Shown here: in pieces, positions 10,675-21,875 of the stretch
How the letters are laid out: each line of letters opens with the position of its first letter
Position numbering within the stretch: the first letter of the stretch is position 1
DNA from: Thermoleophilia bacterium
Lineage (GTDB): Bacteria; Actinomycetota; Thermoleophilia; Gaiellales; JAICJC01
Length of the DNA stretch: 21,875 nucleotides
Direction: 5' to 3'
Assembly (NCBI GenBank): GCA_025928435.1
Contig: JAICJM010000048.1
Span: forward strand, 1 to 21,875
Translations under genes and position numbers: made by a program
Notes under the pieces: model-generated
What the model was told of the DNA's origin: nothing
Database searches by the model: none
What the model saw: the letters and a program-made list of their open reading frames with translations, nothing else

Positions 10675-12495
10675 TCGCCCGCCCCCGGCTGGGGGCGACG
10701 CCGAGCACGGACGGAGAGGGCACGCGGTTCGCCGTATGGGCGCCGAACGCCGACCGGGTCGACGTCGTCCTGCTCGACCCGGACGCGGCGGTGGCGCTCG
10801 AGCCCCTGGGCGACGGGCTGTTCGCCTGCGTCGCCGCGGGGGCCGAGCCGGGACGGCGCTACCGCTACCGGCTGGACGGCGGCGACGAGCTGCCCGACCC
10901 GGCCTCCTCGCTCCAGCCCGAGGGCGTGTCCGGGCCGTCCGAGGTGGTCGGCGCCTGGCGGGACTGGACAGACGGCGGCTGGCGGGGGGTGCCGCTCTCC
11001 GAGCTCGTGCTCTACGAGCTGCACGTCGGTACCTTCACGCCGGAGGGGACGTTCGACGCCGTCGTGCCGCGGCTGGCCGACCTGCGCGAGCTGGGCATCA
11101 CCGCGATCGAGCTCATGCCGGTCTCGCAGTTCCCGGGCGCGCGCAACTGGGGCTACGACGGCGTGTTCCCCTACGCCGTCCAGAACTCCTACGGCGGCCC
11201 GGACGGCCTGTGCCGGCTCGTCGACGCCGCCCACGCCGCCGGGCTGGCGGTGTGCCTCGACTGCGTCTACAACCACCTGGGGCCGGAGGGCAACGTGCTG
11301 CCCCGGTTCGGCCCGGTCTTCACCGACCGCTACCGCACGCCGTGGGGGCAGGCGATCAACATGGACGGCCGCGGGAGCGACGGCGTGCGGGCGCTTCTGA
11401 TCGGGAGCGCCCTGCGCTTCCTGGAGGACTACCACGTCGACGCGCTGCGGCTCGACGCCGTCGACCAGATCGCCGACGCCTCGTCGACCCACTTCCTGGC
11501 GGAGCTCGCCGACGCGGCCGCCGAGGCGGCCGGCCGGGCCGGGCGGCCGCTGCACCTGATCGCCGAGAGCGACCTGAACGACCCGCGCATGATCACCGCA
11601 CGAGCGGCCGGCGGCCTGGGCATGGACGCGCAGTGGAGCGGCGACCTGCACCACTCCCTGCATACGCTCGTCACGGGCGAGGACACGGGCTACTACGCCG
11701 ACTTCGCCGGCCGCGGGACGCGGATGGCCGCGCGGGCCTACCGGGAGGCCTTCGCCTACACGGGCCAGCGCTCGCGCCACCGCGGGCGGCGCCACGGGGC
11801 CCCCGCCGCAGGCGTCCACGGCAGCCGGTTCGTCGTCTTCGGCCAGAACCACGACCAGGTCGGCAACCGGATGCTGGGCGACCGTCTGGCCCAGACCGCC
11901 GGCCTCGAGGCGGCCAAGCTGATGGCCGGGGCGATCCTGCTCGCCCCGCAGGTGCCGCTGCTCTTCATGGGCGAGGAGTACGCCGAGGACGCGCCCTTCC
12001 CGTTCTTCACGAGCCACGCCGGCGCCGAGCTGATCGAGGCCGTCCGCCGCGGGCGGGCGGAGGAGTTCCGGTCGTTCCGCTGGGCCGGCGAGCCGCCCGA
12101 TCCGCAGTCCGAGGAGACGTTCCGCACCGCCACCCTGCGCTGGGACTCGCGCGGGGACGGTGCCCACGGGCAGGTGCTGGGCCTCTACCGCGAGCTGCTG
12201 CGGCTGCGGCGCGAGCTGGCCCCGCTGCGCGACCTCGATCCCGACCGGGTCGAGGTGACGCGGACCGACGACCCGGCCGTCGTATGGATGCTCCGGGGCG
12301 ACCCGGCGAGCGAGACTGTGGTCGTGTGCCTCCACTTCGGGAACGAGCCGCGGCTCCTGGATGTGCCGTTCGGCGACGCCGGCCGCGTCCTGCTCGACTC
12401 CGCCGAAGCGCGGTTCGGCGGCCCGGGCGCGGTCGCGCCGTCCGGCGGCGCGATCACCGCCGCCCCGCAGTCGGTCGTCCTCCTGGAGGGCGCGC

Positions 12496-12503
<8 letters not shown>
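10671..12503 (+). CDS. treZ: Malto-oligosyltrehalose trehalohydrolase (GH13_10)
   Basis: Releases trehalose from the malto-oligosyltrehalose made by TreY. The protein has 610 residues from GTG 10671, which overlaps the glgB stop (GTGA) and follows a strong Shine-Dalgarno. It has an N-terminal CBM48 ([17 protein letters not shown], 20-36), [15 protein letters not shown] at the barrel entry, D262 (LRLDAVDQI), E299 ([10 protein letters not shown]) and D395 ([10 protein letters not shown]). The LNDPR and NHDQVGNR forms are specific to TreZ rather than GlgB or GlgX. The long upstream open frame encodes only an out-of-frame reading of glgB. It overlaps glgX by eight bases (GTGGCTAG). Confidence 0.96.
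12485..12490 (+). promoter_or_regulatory. Ribosome binding site that fixes the glgX start
   Basis: GGAGGG lies 5 bases before GTG 12496. It selects this start inside a frame that is open further upstream over treZ. Confidence 0.65.
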
Positions 12504-14624
<2,121 letters not shown>

Positions 14625-14628
<4 letters not shown>

Positions 14629-16937
14629 GGCTCCCGGCCTCCTGCTACCGCCTCCAGCTCTCGCCGGCGTTCACCTTCGACGACGCCGGCAGGGTCGCGG
14701 CGTACCTGCGCGACCTGGGCGTCGGCGACATGTACCTCTCGCCGATCATGGCCGCGCGGCCGGGGAGCGAGCACGGCTACGACGTCTGCGACCCGTCCCG
14801 GGTCAGCCCCGACCTGGGCGGAGCCGAGGCGCTCGAGCGGCTCGCGGGCGAGCTGCGCCGGCTCGACATGGGGCTGCTGGTCGACGTGGTGCCCAACCAC
14901 ATGGCGGCCGACCACCGCAACCCCTGGTGGTGGGACGTGCTGCTGCACGGCCGGGAGGCCCGGTGGGCGCATGTGTTCGACATCGACTGGGACGCGCCGG
15001 GGGCCGACGGCCGACTCGTCCTGCCGCTGCTCGGCTCCCCGCGGGCGGACGCCGTCGCGGCCGGGGAGCTGCGGCTCGTGCAGGAGGACGGCGAGGCGCG
15101 GATCGCCTACTACGACGCGCGCTATCCGGTCGCGGAGGGCACGGGGGGCGGCGACGTCGAGCGCGTCCTTCGGGCCCAGCACTACCGGCTCGAGGATTGG
15201 CGCACCGGCGTGCCCAACTACCGCCGGTTCTTCGACATCGGCGACCTGCCGGCGGTCGCGGTCGAGCACGAGGACGTGTTCGCGGCGACCCATGCCGAGG
15301 TCGTGCGGCTCGTGCGCGAGGGGATCGTGGCCGGCCTTCGCATCGACCACGTCGACGGGCTGGCCGACCCGGCCGGGTACCTCGAGCGGCTGCGCGACGC
15401 GACCGGCGGGGCCTACGTCGTGGTGGAGAAGATCCTGTCCCGGGACGAGTCGCTGCCGCCGGAGTGGGCAACCGCCGGGACGACGGGCTACGACTTCCTG
15501 GCTCTGGCCGGCGGCGTCTTCGTCGACCCGGACGGCGAGGCGCGGCTGCACGCGGCCCACCGGCGCGTCACCGGGATGCCGGACCGCTTCGAGGACATCG
15601 CCGCGCAGACCACGCGGGACGCGCTCGACGAGATGCTCGCGCCCGACCTCGCCCGCGTCGTCCGGGCCGCGCCGGCCGGGACCGACCCGGCGGCGGTGCG
15701 CGAGCTGACGGTCGAGCTCGACATCTACCGCACGTACGTCCGCGACGGCGCCGCGAGCGCCGCCGATCTCGAGCGGCTGCGGGCGGCCGGGGAGCGCGCC
15801 GGCGGCGGGACGGCGGCGCTGGCCGGTGCCATCGCCCATCCATCGCCCGAGCTGCGCCCGTTCGTCGGCCGCTGGCAGCAGCTGACCGGCCCTGCCGCGG
15901 CCAAGGGGGTCGAGGACACCGCCCTCTACGTCGACGCCGCCTTCCTCGCCCGCAACGAGCCCGGCTGCGCGCCGGACTGGCCGTTCACCGACGCGGCCGA
16001 GCTGCACGCACGGCTGGCGCAGCGGGCGGGCGGCCACCCGCTGAACGCGACCTCGACCCACGACACGAAGCGCAGCGAGGACGTGCGCATGCGCATCACC
16101 GCGCTGTCCGAACTGGCGGGCGAGTGGGAGGAGGCGTTCGCGCGCTGGCACGAGCGCAACGCCCCGCTGCGGCGCCGCCCGGACACCGCGCCCGACGCGA
16201 ACGAGGAGTGGCTGCTGTACCAGACGCTGGTGGGCGCCTGGCCAATTGGCATCCACCGCGTGCGCCAATTCGTTTTGAAAGCCCTCCGCGAGGCGAAGGT
16301 GCACACGACCTGGGCCGCGCCGGACGAGGCGTACGAGGCCGACGTCTTCGCGTTCGCCGAGGCGATTCTGACCTCACCGGACTTCACGGGCGACCTGGCG
16401 GCGTTCGCGGATCGCTGCGCCGCGACCGGCGCCCGCAACTCGCTCGCCCTTCTCGTCCTCAAGCTGGCGGCGCCGGGCGTTCCCGACATCTACTGGGGCA
16501 ACGAGGACTGGGATCTCTCGCTGGTCGACCCCGACAACCGCCGGCCGGTCGACTTCGCGGCCCGCGCCGCGCCCGGCGCCGCCCGGAGCGACAAGGTCGC
16601 GATCACGCGGGCCGGTCTGGCGCTCCGCCGTCGCGACCCCGAGCTCTTCGCCCACGGCGCCTACGTGCCGGTCGAGATCGCCGGCCGCCACGCCGATCGC
16701 GCCGTCGCGTTCGCCCGCGTCCACGACGGCCGCTGGGCGCTCGCCGCCGTCGCCAGGCTGACGGCGAACCTGGACGGATGGGCCGACACCCGCCTCGTCC
16801 TCCCGGCCGGCGCGCCGGATCGCTGGCACGACGTCCTCACGGGATCGGCTCCGGGCGATCTCTCCGCCGAGGCGCTCTTCGCGACCTACCCCGCGGCGCT
16901 GCTCACCGGCGATCAGGGACCCCCCTCGAGGCCGTAG
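14625..16937 (+). CDS. treY: Malto-oligosyltrehalose synthase (GH13_26)
   Basis: Converts the reducing-end alpha-1,4 bond of a maltodextrin to the alpha,alpha-1,1 bond of trehalose by intramolecular transglycosylation. The protein has 770 residues from ATG 14625, a usual length. It starts with the family hallmark SCYRLQL (6-12), then YLSPI, GSEHGYDV and VVPNHMA. Catalytic residues are D241 (LRIDHVDGLADP), E268 (VVVEKIL) and D480 (STHDTKRSEDVR); GVEDTALY and REAKVHTTW are also present. Between GAWP and REAKVHTTW the protein seems several residues shorter than in relatives, as I remember them. Exactly there (16241-16286) the DNA turns A/T-rich with codons rare elsewhere in the operon (ATT, CAA, GTT, TTG, AAA). 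It is the last gene of the operon and ends facing proA. Confidence 0.95.
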
Positions 16938-17132
16938 ACGATGTCGCACCCGCTGCTCGGCTGGGCCGCGACCGCCACGTCGGCGGGCTCGCCGGGCGAG
17001 GGGGCGCTCTCGAACAGCGGGATTCTTGCCGTGCCCGCGGTCGCCACGCGCCTGACGATCAGAGCGGCGGCGATGGAGGCGAGCCGGCGCATCTCTCGCC
17101 CGATCCGGTGAATAAAAGGGGTCTGACCCCGT
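16938..17132. other. Convergent intergenic region treY / proA
   Basis: A 195-base gap between converging operons. A minus-strand frame (ATG 17092 to a stop at 16913, 59 codons) runs through it and into the treY 3' end. I recognise nothing in it and do not call it a gene; it could be the eroded tail of a lost gene. The right end is occupied by the hairpin starting at 17108. No T-rich terminator for the treY side is visible other than that hairpin. Confidence 0.4.
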
Positions 17133-17140
17133 TTATTCAC
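17108..17140. repeat. REP-like palindrome, GGGGTCTGACCCC type, doubling as proA terminator
   Basis: GTGAATAAA (17108-17116) pairs with TTTATTCAC (17132-17140), and inside lies the 13-base palindrome GGGGTCTGACCCC (17118-17130), with one A.G mismatch between them. On the minus strand the proA stop codon TAA (17133-17135) is inside the right arm. It is followed by GGGGTCAGACCCC and then TTTTATT, a compact stem plus T-run that fits an intrinsic terminator for argG-argH-proB-proA. The element resembles widespread intergenic palindromes linked to REP-associated tyrosine transposases; this is inference, since copies elsewhere in the genome cannot be seen. Confidence 0.6.
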
Positions 17141-18320
17141 GCACGTGGCCGTCGCCGTGCACGACGTACTTCGTCGTCGTCAGCTCCTCCAGGCCGACCG
17201 GGCCGCGCGCGTGCAGCCGGTTGGTGGAATTGCCGATCTCGGCGCCCATGCCGTACTCGCCGCCGTCCGTGAACCGGGTGGACGCGTTGACGTACACCGC
17301 CGCGGCGTCCACCTCGCTCGCGAACCGGGCCGCCGCGGCCTCGTCCTGGGTGACGATCGCCTCGGAGTGGCCGGTGCCGTAGCGGTTGATGTGCTCGATC
17401 GCGTCGTCGAGCGAGTCGACCGCCCCGACCGCCATCTTCAGGTCGAGGAACTCGGTCGCGAACGCCTCGTCGCCTCCGGCGAGCTCCACCCCGGCGGACT
17501 CGAGCGCAGCGGAGATCCGCGTCAGGAGCTCGGGGCGGTCGCGGTGGACGAGCAGCGTCTCGGCCGCGTTGCACACGCCCGGCCGCTGCACCTTGGCGTT
17601 CAGGGCGATCGCGACGGCGCGATCGGCGTCGGCCGCCGCATCGATATAGACATGGCAGTTCCCGCCGGCGGCCGCGAGCACCGGGATGCGCGACTCGCGC
17701 AGCAGGAGCTTCTTCAGCTCCTCGCCTCCGCGGGGGATGACGACGTCGGCCGTCGCCGGGTCGGCGATCAGCGCCGCCAGCTCCTCGTGCCCGCCCTCGA
17801 CCGCCGTCACCGCGTCGGCCGGCAGCCCCGCCTCGGCGAGACCCGCCCGGACGATCTCCGTGAGGACGCGGTTCGTGTTCGCCGCCATGCGCGACCCGCG
17901 CAGGATGCACGCGTTGGCGGACTTGAGGCACAGCGCCGCGGCGTCGACGGTGACGTTCGGCCGCGCCTCGTAGACGACGAGCACGACGCCCAGAGGCACG
18001 CGCAGCTTGCGGATCCGGATCCCGCTCGGCGGCCGCAGCTCGCGGATCGTCTCCCCGACGGGGCTCGGCAGGGCGGCGACGGCGCGCACGGCGGCGGCCA
18101 GCGCGGCGACGCGGCCGGCGTCGAGCGCGAGCCGGTCGCGGATGGCGGGCCGCTGGGCCGCCGCCGCCTCGCCGTCGAGCGCGTTGGCGGCCAGGATCTC
18201 GTCGACCCGGGCCTCGATCCGAAGCGCGATCCGCTCGAGCGCGGCGTCGCGCTCGGCCTCGCTCGTGGCCGCCAGCCGGCGCGCCGCGCCGCGCACATCG
18301 GGCCTGGCGGCGACGCTCAC
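17133..18320 (-). CDS. proA: Glutamate-5-semialdehyde dehydrogenase (gamma-glutamyl phosphate reductase)
   Basis: Second step of proline synthesis: NADPH reduction of gamma-glutamyl phosphate to glutamate 5-semialdehyde. The protein has 395 residues from GTG 18320, which overlaps the proB stop (GTGA). This is slightly shorter than the usual 410-420. Visible family blocks are P-L-G-V-V-L-V-V-Y-E-A-R-P-N-V-T-V-D, LKSANACILRGS, VIPRGGEELKKLL, the catalytic Cys250 in PGVCNAAETLLVH, VYVNASTRFTDGGEYGMGAE and the C-terminal LTTTKYVVHGDGHVR. The last residue (E) and the stop codon fall inside the palindromic element at 17108-17140. It is the last gene of the arg-pro cluster. Confidence 0.96.
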   Translation of the reverse strand: MSVAARPDVRGAARRLAATSEAERDAALERIALRIEARVDEILAANALDGEAAAAQRPAIRDRLALDAGRVAALAAAVRAVAALPSPVGETIRELRPPSGIRIRKLRVPLGVVLVVYEARPNVTVDAAALCLKSANACILRGSRMAANTNRVLTEIVRAGLAEAGLPADAVTAVEGGHEELAALIADPATADVVIPRGGEELKKLLLRESRIPVLAAAGGNCHVYIDAAADADRAVAIALNAKVQRPGVCNAAETLLVHRDRPELLTRISAALESAGVELAGGDEAFATEFLDLKMAVGAVDSLDDAIEHINRYGTGHSEAIVTQDEAAAARFASEVDAAAVYVNASTRFTDGGEYGMGAEIGNSTNRLHARGPVGLEELTTTKYVVHGDGHVRE

Positions 18321-19408
18321 AGCAGCACCAGGTCGTCGCGGCGCACAGCCTCGGGCAGCCCCCGGCGGCCCAGCGCCCGGGCCAGGTCGCCGGCCTCGTA
18401 GCGGCTGACGCCGACCGCGAACGCGCCGCCGTCCGGGCCGACCAGCTCGACCGCGTCGCCTGCGCCGAAGGTGCCGTCCACGGCCGTCAACCCTACCGGC
18501 AGCAGGCTCGTCCCACGCTCGGCCACCGCGCGGCGCGCTCCGTCGTCGCACACGAGCCGGCCGCGCACGGGCGTCCCGTGCCGCAGCCACAGCTTGTACG
18601 CAGAGGGCAGCTGATCCGCGGCCGGCACCCGCGTCCCCGAGGCCTCTCCCGCGGCGGCTGCCCTGATCGCGCCGGCGGCCAGGCCGGACGCGATGACCGC
18701 CTCCACCCCGGCGGAGCCGGCCATGCGGGCCGACCGGAGCTTGGCGCCGATCCCGCCCGACCCCCAGCCGGCGGCCTCCGCCGGCGCCTCCTCGGCGACC
18801 GCGTCGACCTGGGCCTGGTCGAGGATCTCCGGGATCAGGCGCGCGTCCGGCCGGGACGGGTCGCGGTCGTACACGCCGTCGATGTCCGTCAGGAGCACCA
18901 GCAGCCGCGCCTGCAGCATCACCGCCACATGGGCGGCCAGCGCGTCGTTGTCGCCGAAGGTGATCTCCTCGGTCGCCGTCGAGTCGTTCTCGTTCACGAC
19001 CGGGACGACGCCCCACGACAGCAGCCGCCGCAGCGCCCGGCGGGCGTTCACGTAGGAGCCGCGCCGGTGGATGTCGCCCTCGGTCAAGAGCACCTGGCCG
19101 GTGCGGATGTCGAGGCCGCCAAATGCCCGTTCCCAGTGCAGCTGCAGCAGCGTCTGCCCGAGGGCGGAGGCGGCCTGGAGGTCGCCCAGCGCGCGCGGCC
19201 GGATGGCCTTTCCGAGCTCGCCGATGCCGAGCGCGACCGCGCCCGAGCTGACGACGACGACCGGCGTGCCGGCCGAGACGAGCTCCGCGCACTCGCCCGC
19301 GATGCGGGCGAAGACGGGCCGGCGCGGGCGGCCGGCGTCATCGACGAGCGTGCTGGAGCCGACCTTGACCACGACGATCCGGCGCAGCCCGGGGCGCCGG
19401 TCAGCCAC
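18317..19408 (-). CDS. proB: Glutamate 5-kinase with C-terminal PUA domain
   Basis: First and normally feedback-controlled step of proline synthesis: ATP-dependent phosphorylation of glutamate. The protein has 363 residues from GTG 19408. The frame is open further upstream over argH, but homology begins at IVVVKVGSSTLV. The amino-acid kinase domain (about 10-235) shows VVVVSSGAVALG, VVNENDS, FGDNDALAAHVA, LLTDIDGVYDRDP and GSGGIGAKLRSARMA. The C-terminal part (about 265-350, RGRLVCDDGARRAV to GVSRYEAGDL) is a PUA domain as in E. coli ProB. Its GTG overlaps the argH stop by eight bases (GTGGCTGA on the minus strand), and its stop overlaps the proA start. No strong Shine-Dalgarno is seen, which suggests translational coupling. 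Confidence 0.95.
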   Translation of the reverse strand: MADRRPGLRRIVVVKVGSSTLVDDAGRPRRPVFARIAGECAELVSAGTPVVVVSSGAVALGIGELGKAIRPRALGDLQAASALGQTLLQLHWERAFGGLDIRTGQVLLTEGDIHRRGSYVNARRALRRLLSWGVVPVVNENDSTATEEITFGDNDALAAHVAVMLQARLLVLLTDIDGVYDRDPSRPDARLIPEILDQAQVDAVAEEAPAEAAGWGSGGIGAKLRSARMAGSAGVEAVIASGLAAGAIRAAAAGEASGTRVPAADQLPSAYKLWLRHGTPVRGRLVCDDGARRAVAERGTSLLPVGLTAVDGTFGAGDAVELVGPDGGAFAVGVSRYEAGDLARALGRRGLPEAVRRDDLVLL

Positions 19409-20663
19409 CGGACATCGCCGATCGCGCCCGCGCGAGCTGGGCGTGCAGGGCCTCGAGCGGCATCCTCGCGGCGGCCGCCTCCGCGGCGGTGGGCGAGTCG
19501 AACCGCTCGCCCGCGGCGACGCGGCCGGCGACCTCGGCGTGGGCGTAGCGGAAGGGTATACCTCCCTGTACGAGCCGTTCGGCCAGATCGGTTGCCACCG
19601 TCGTGCCGTCGCCGGCCGCGGCGCCCATCCGCCCGGTGTCGAACGCAACGCCGGCAACGCACACCCGCAGCGCGGCCAGCGCCCCCTGGAGGTCGTCGAC
19701 CTGGTCGAAGCAGGCCCGCTTGTCCTCCTGGAGGTCGCGGTTGTACGCGAGCGGCAGCCCCTTCAGCGTCGCCAGCAGGCCCGCCAGCCGTCCCACGGCC
19801 GTGCCGGCCTTGCCCCGCGCCAGCTCGGCCGGATCGGGGTTCTTCTTCTGCGGCATGATCGAGGAGCCGGTGGCGGCCGCGTCGTCGAGGTGCGCGAACC
19901 CGTACTCGGCCGACGTCCACAGAACGAGCTCCTCGGCCAGCCGGGACAGGTGCACGAAGCAGAGCGCGCAGGCGAAGACGAGCTCGGCGCAGTAGTCGCG
20001 GTCGGCCACGGCGTCCATGGAGTTCTCGAAGACGGCGGCGAAGCCGAGCTCCTCCGCCACCGAGGCCGGGTCGATCGGCAGGCTCGAGCCGGCGAGCGCG
20101 CCGGCGCCGGCCGGGCTCGTGTCGGCGCTCGCCCGGGCGGCGTCGATCCGGACGAGGTCGCGTCGCAGCGACCAGACGTGCGCGGCCAGGTGGTGGCCCA
20201 GCCACACCGGCTGCGCCCGCTGCCCGTGCGTGTAACCGGGCATGAGCGCCTCGCCGTCGCGGTCGGCGACGTCGAGCAGCGCCAGCGCGAGCCCGCGCAC
20301 CCCCTCCGACAGCCGGTCGCAGGCGTCCCTCGCCCACAGCCGCATCGCCGTCTGCACCTGGTCGTTGCGGCTGCGGCCCGCGTGCACCCACGGGCCGAGG
20401 TCGCCCAGCAGCCGCTCGATGGCCGAGTGGACGTCCTCGTCGGTCGCGTCCGGCTCGATCTCGACGGAGAAAAGCGCGGCGCAGATCGCCTCCGCCTTCT
20501 CGGCCGGGATCAGCCCCTGGCGCCCGAGCATGCGCGCGTGGGCCGCCGACGCCTCGAGGTCGAACGGCAGCAGGCGCCGGTCGACCTCGAGCGAGGCGGT
20601 GAAGTGAAGGACGGCGGGGTCGAGTCCGCCGGCCAGCCGCCCGGCCCAGAGCGCGGAGCTCAC
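19401..20663 (-). CDS. argH: Argininosuccinate lyase
   Basis: Last step of arginine synthesis: argininosuccinate to arginine plus fumarate. The protein has 420 residues from GTG 20663, which overlaps the argG stop (GTGA); AAGGAGG lies 10 bases upstream. The three superfamily regions are present: GPWVHAGRSRNDQVQTAMRL, MPGYTHGQRAQPVWLGHHL and the signature GSSIMPQKKNPD, with the serine pair 267-268 that holds the catalytic serine. D-L-Q-E-D-K is also conserved. It is somewhat shorter than the typical 460 residues, mainly towards the C terminus, but no frameshift is visible. It lies downstream of argG, which makes its substrate. Confidence 0.96.
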   Translation of the reverse strand: MSSALWAGRLAGGLDPAVLHFTASLEVDRRLLPFDLEASAAHARMLGRQGLIPAEKAEAICAALFSVEIEPDATDEDVHSAIERLLGDLGPWVHAGRSRNDQVQTAMRLWARDACDRLSEGVRGLALALLDVADRDGEALMPGYTHGQRAQPVWLGHHLAAHVWSLRRDLVRIDAARASADTSPAGAGALAGSSLPIDPASVAEELGFAAVFENSMDAVADRDYCAELVFACALCFVHLSRLAEELVLWTSAEYGFAHLDDAAATGSSIMPQKKNPDPAELARGKAGTAVGRLAGLLATLKGLPLAYNRDLQEDKRACFDQVDDLQGALAALRVCVAGVAFDTGRMGAAAGDGTTVATDLAERLVQGGIPFRYAHAEVAGRVAAGERFDSPTAAEAAAARMPLEALHAQLARARSAMSGG

Positions 20664-21875
20664 GCCGGTGCGGCCTCCTTCACCGTCTCGGCCGCCTCGG
20701 TCGTTGCGGCGGCCCACGTCTTGGTGGGAAGCGACCACACGTGGATGAACCCGGCGGCCGCCCCGTGCTGGAAGCTGTCGCCCTGCTCGTACGTGGCCAG
20801 GCCGTGGTCGTAGAGCGACGAGCCGGCCTTGCGCCCGATCACGGCGCAGCTGCCCCGGTACAGGCGCACCCGGGCGGTGCCGGTGACGGCGCCCGCAGCG
20901 GTGTCCATGAAGGCCGCCATGGCGGCCCGAAGCGGCGAGAACCAGAGGCCGTTGTAGACGAGCGTCGCGTACCGCCCGGCCAGCTCGGCCTTCGCATGGC
21001 TGAGGTCGCGCTCGCACACGAGCTCCTCCACCCCGGCGTAGGCGGCCATGAGCAGCGCCGCCGCGGGCGTCTCGTACACCTCGCGGCTCTTGATGCCGAC
21101 CAGGCGGTTCTCGATCATGTCGATGCGGCCCACCCCGTGCGCGCCCGCGAGCGCCGCCGCCCGCGCGATCAGGTCCACGAGGCCGAGGCGCTCGCCGTCG
21201 ATCGCGACCGGGACGCCGGCCTCGAACTCCACCTCGACCTCGTGCGGCGCCGCGAACGCGCGCTCCGGCGCCATCGTGAGCGCGAACGCCTCCTCGGGCG
21301 GCTCGAGCCACGGGTCCTCGAGCGGGCCGGCCTCGATCGAGCGGCCCCACAGGTTGTGGTCGATCGAGTAGGCCGCGCCGGACTTGACCGGCACCTCGAT
21401 GCCGTGCTCGTGCGCATAGGCGATCTCCTGCTCGCGCGTCATGCCCCAGTCGCGCACCGGCGCGAGCACCGCCAGGTCGGGGGCGAGCGCGGCCACGGCC
21501 GTCTCGAACCGCACCTGATCGTTGCCCTTGCCCGTGCAGCCGTGGGCGACCGCGGTGGCCCCGTGCTCGCGGGCGGTCCGCACGAGCCAGCGCGCGATCA
21601 GCGGCCGCGAGAGCGCGGACACGAGCGGGTAGCGGCCCTCGTAGAGGGCGCCCGCCTGCAGCACCGGCAGGACGTAGGAGGCGGCGAACTCGTCCCGCGC
21701 GTCGGCGATCACGACGTCGCTCGCGCCGGCCAGACGTGCACGCCGCTCGACCTGCTCCGCGTCGATGCCCTGCCCGACGTCGACGAGCAGCGCGACGACT
21801 TCCGCGCCGTACTCGTCGGCCAGCCAGCGCAGCGCCACCGACGTGTCGAGGCCTCCCGAATACGCGAGCACGATC
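20660..21875 (-). CDS. argG: Argininosuccinate synthase, 5' end cut by window edge
   Basis: Joins citrulline and aspartate with ATP to form argininosuccinate. About 404 residues are visible. The reading frame runs off the right edge just before IVLAYSGGLDTSV, so only a few N-terminal residues are missing; the GTG at 21871 is internal to that block and is unlikely to be the start. Visible motifs are the ATP pyrophosphatase P-loop SGGLDTS, GCTGKGNDQVRFE, VKSGAAYSIDHNLWGRSIE, GRIDMIENRLVGIKSREVYETPA and YNGLWFSPLR. Its stop overlaps the argH GTG. It is the most upstream gene of the cluster in view; any promoter lies outside the window. Confidence 0.96.
   Translation of the reverse strand, partial: IVLAYSGGLDTSVALRWLADEYGAEVVALLVDVGQGIDAEQVERRARLAGASDVVIADARDEFAASYVLPVLQAGALYEGRYPLVSALSRPLIARWLVRTAREHGATAVAHGCTGKGNDQVRFETAVAALAPDLAVLAPVRDWGMTREQEIAYAHEHGIEVPVKSGAAYSIDHNLWGRSIEAGPLEDPWLEPPEEAFALTMAPERAFAAPHEVEVEFEAGVPVAIDGERLGLVDLIARAAALAGAHGVGRIDMIENRLVGIKSREVYETPAAALLMAAYAGVEELVCERDLSHAKAELAGRYATLVYNGLWFSPLRAAMAAFMDTAAGAVTGTARVRLYRGSCAVIGRKAGSSLYDHGLATYEQGDSFQHGAAAGFIHVWSLPTKTWAAATTEAAETVKEAAPA
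20674..20680 (-). promoter_or_regulatory. Ribosome binding site of argH
   Basis: On the minus strand AAGGAGG lies 10 bases before the GTG at 20663. It supports this start in a frame that is open further upstream over argG. Confidence 0.6.

Noticed and set aside
16913..17092. 59-codon minus-strand frame between treY and proA
   Set aside because: It overlaps the treY 3' end in antisense, has no recognisable domain and only a weak ribosome binding site. A longer version starting at 17140 merely reads through the palindrome.

Overview
The window is very G+C rich and densely coded, with 11 protein genes in about 21.9 kb and most neighbours sharing a few bases. The F420-type oxidoreductase, the GlgE and TreYZ trehalose/alpha-glucan enzymes and the base composition point to an actinobacterium (Actinomycetota). 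A member of Thermoleophilia (Gaiellales/Solirubrobacterales type) is my best guess, but no rRNA or marker gene here proves it.

Layout. (1) 1-192: non-coding edge. (2) 193-1143, minus strand: a luciferase-like, probably F420-dependent oxidoreductase. (3) 1144-1515: a 372-base divergent intergenic region holding a palindromic REP-like hairpin and, just before glgE, about 110 bases able to fold into a closed multi-helix RNA. (4) 1516-16937, plus strand: seven alpha-glucan/trehalose genes with overlapping stop and start codons, glgE - treS-mak fusion - malQ - glgB - treZ - glgX/treX - treY. (5) 16938-17132: a short convergent gap ending in a second REP-like hairpin that overlaps the proA stop codon. 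(6) 17133-21875, minus strand: argG (cut by the window end) - argH - proB - proA, again with overlapping ends.

How the genes fit together. GlgX debranches alpha-glucan, and TreY then TreZ convert the linear chains to trehalose. TreS isomerises trehalose to maltose and the fused maltokinase makes maltose 1-phosphate. GlgE polymerises this back to alpha-1,4-glucan, GlgB adds branches, and MalQ redistributes short chains. One transcript therefore encodes a closed trehalose-glucan loop. GlgC, GlgA, GlgP and OtsAB are absent from this window. The converging cluster makes arginine (last two steps) and the proline precursor (first two steps), so biosynthesis of two classic compatible solutes, trehalose and proline, converges here.

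The enzymes themselves belong to known families and all retain their catalytic residues. The parts I could not assign to a known class are the structured leader upstream of glgE, the inverted repeat inside it, and two related palindromic hairpins whose cores differ by a compensatory base-pair swap.
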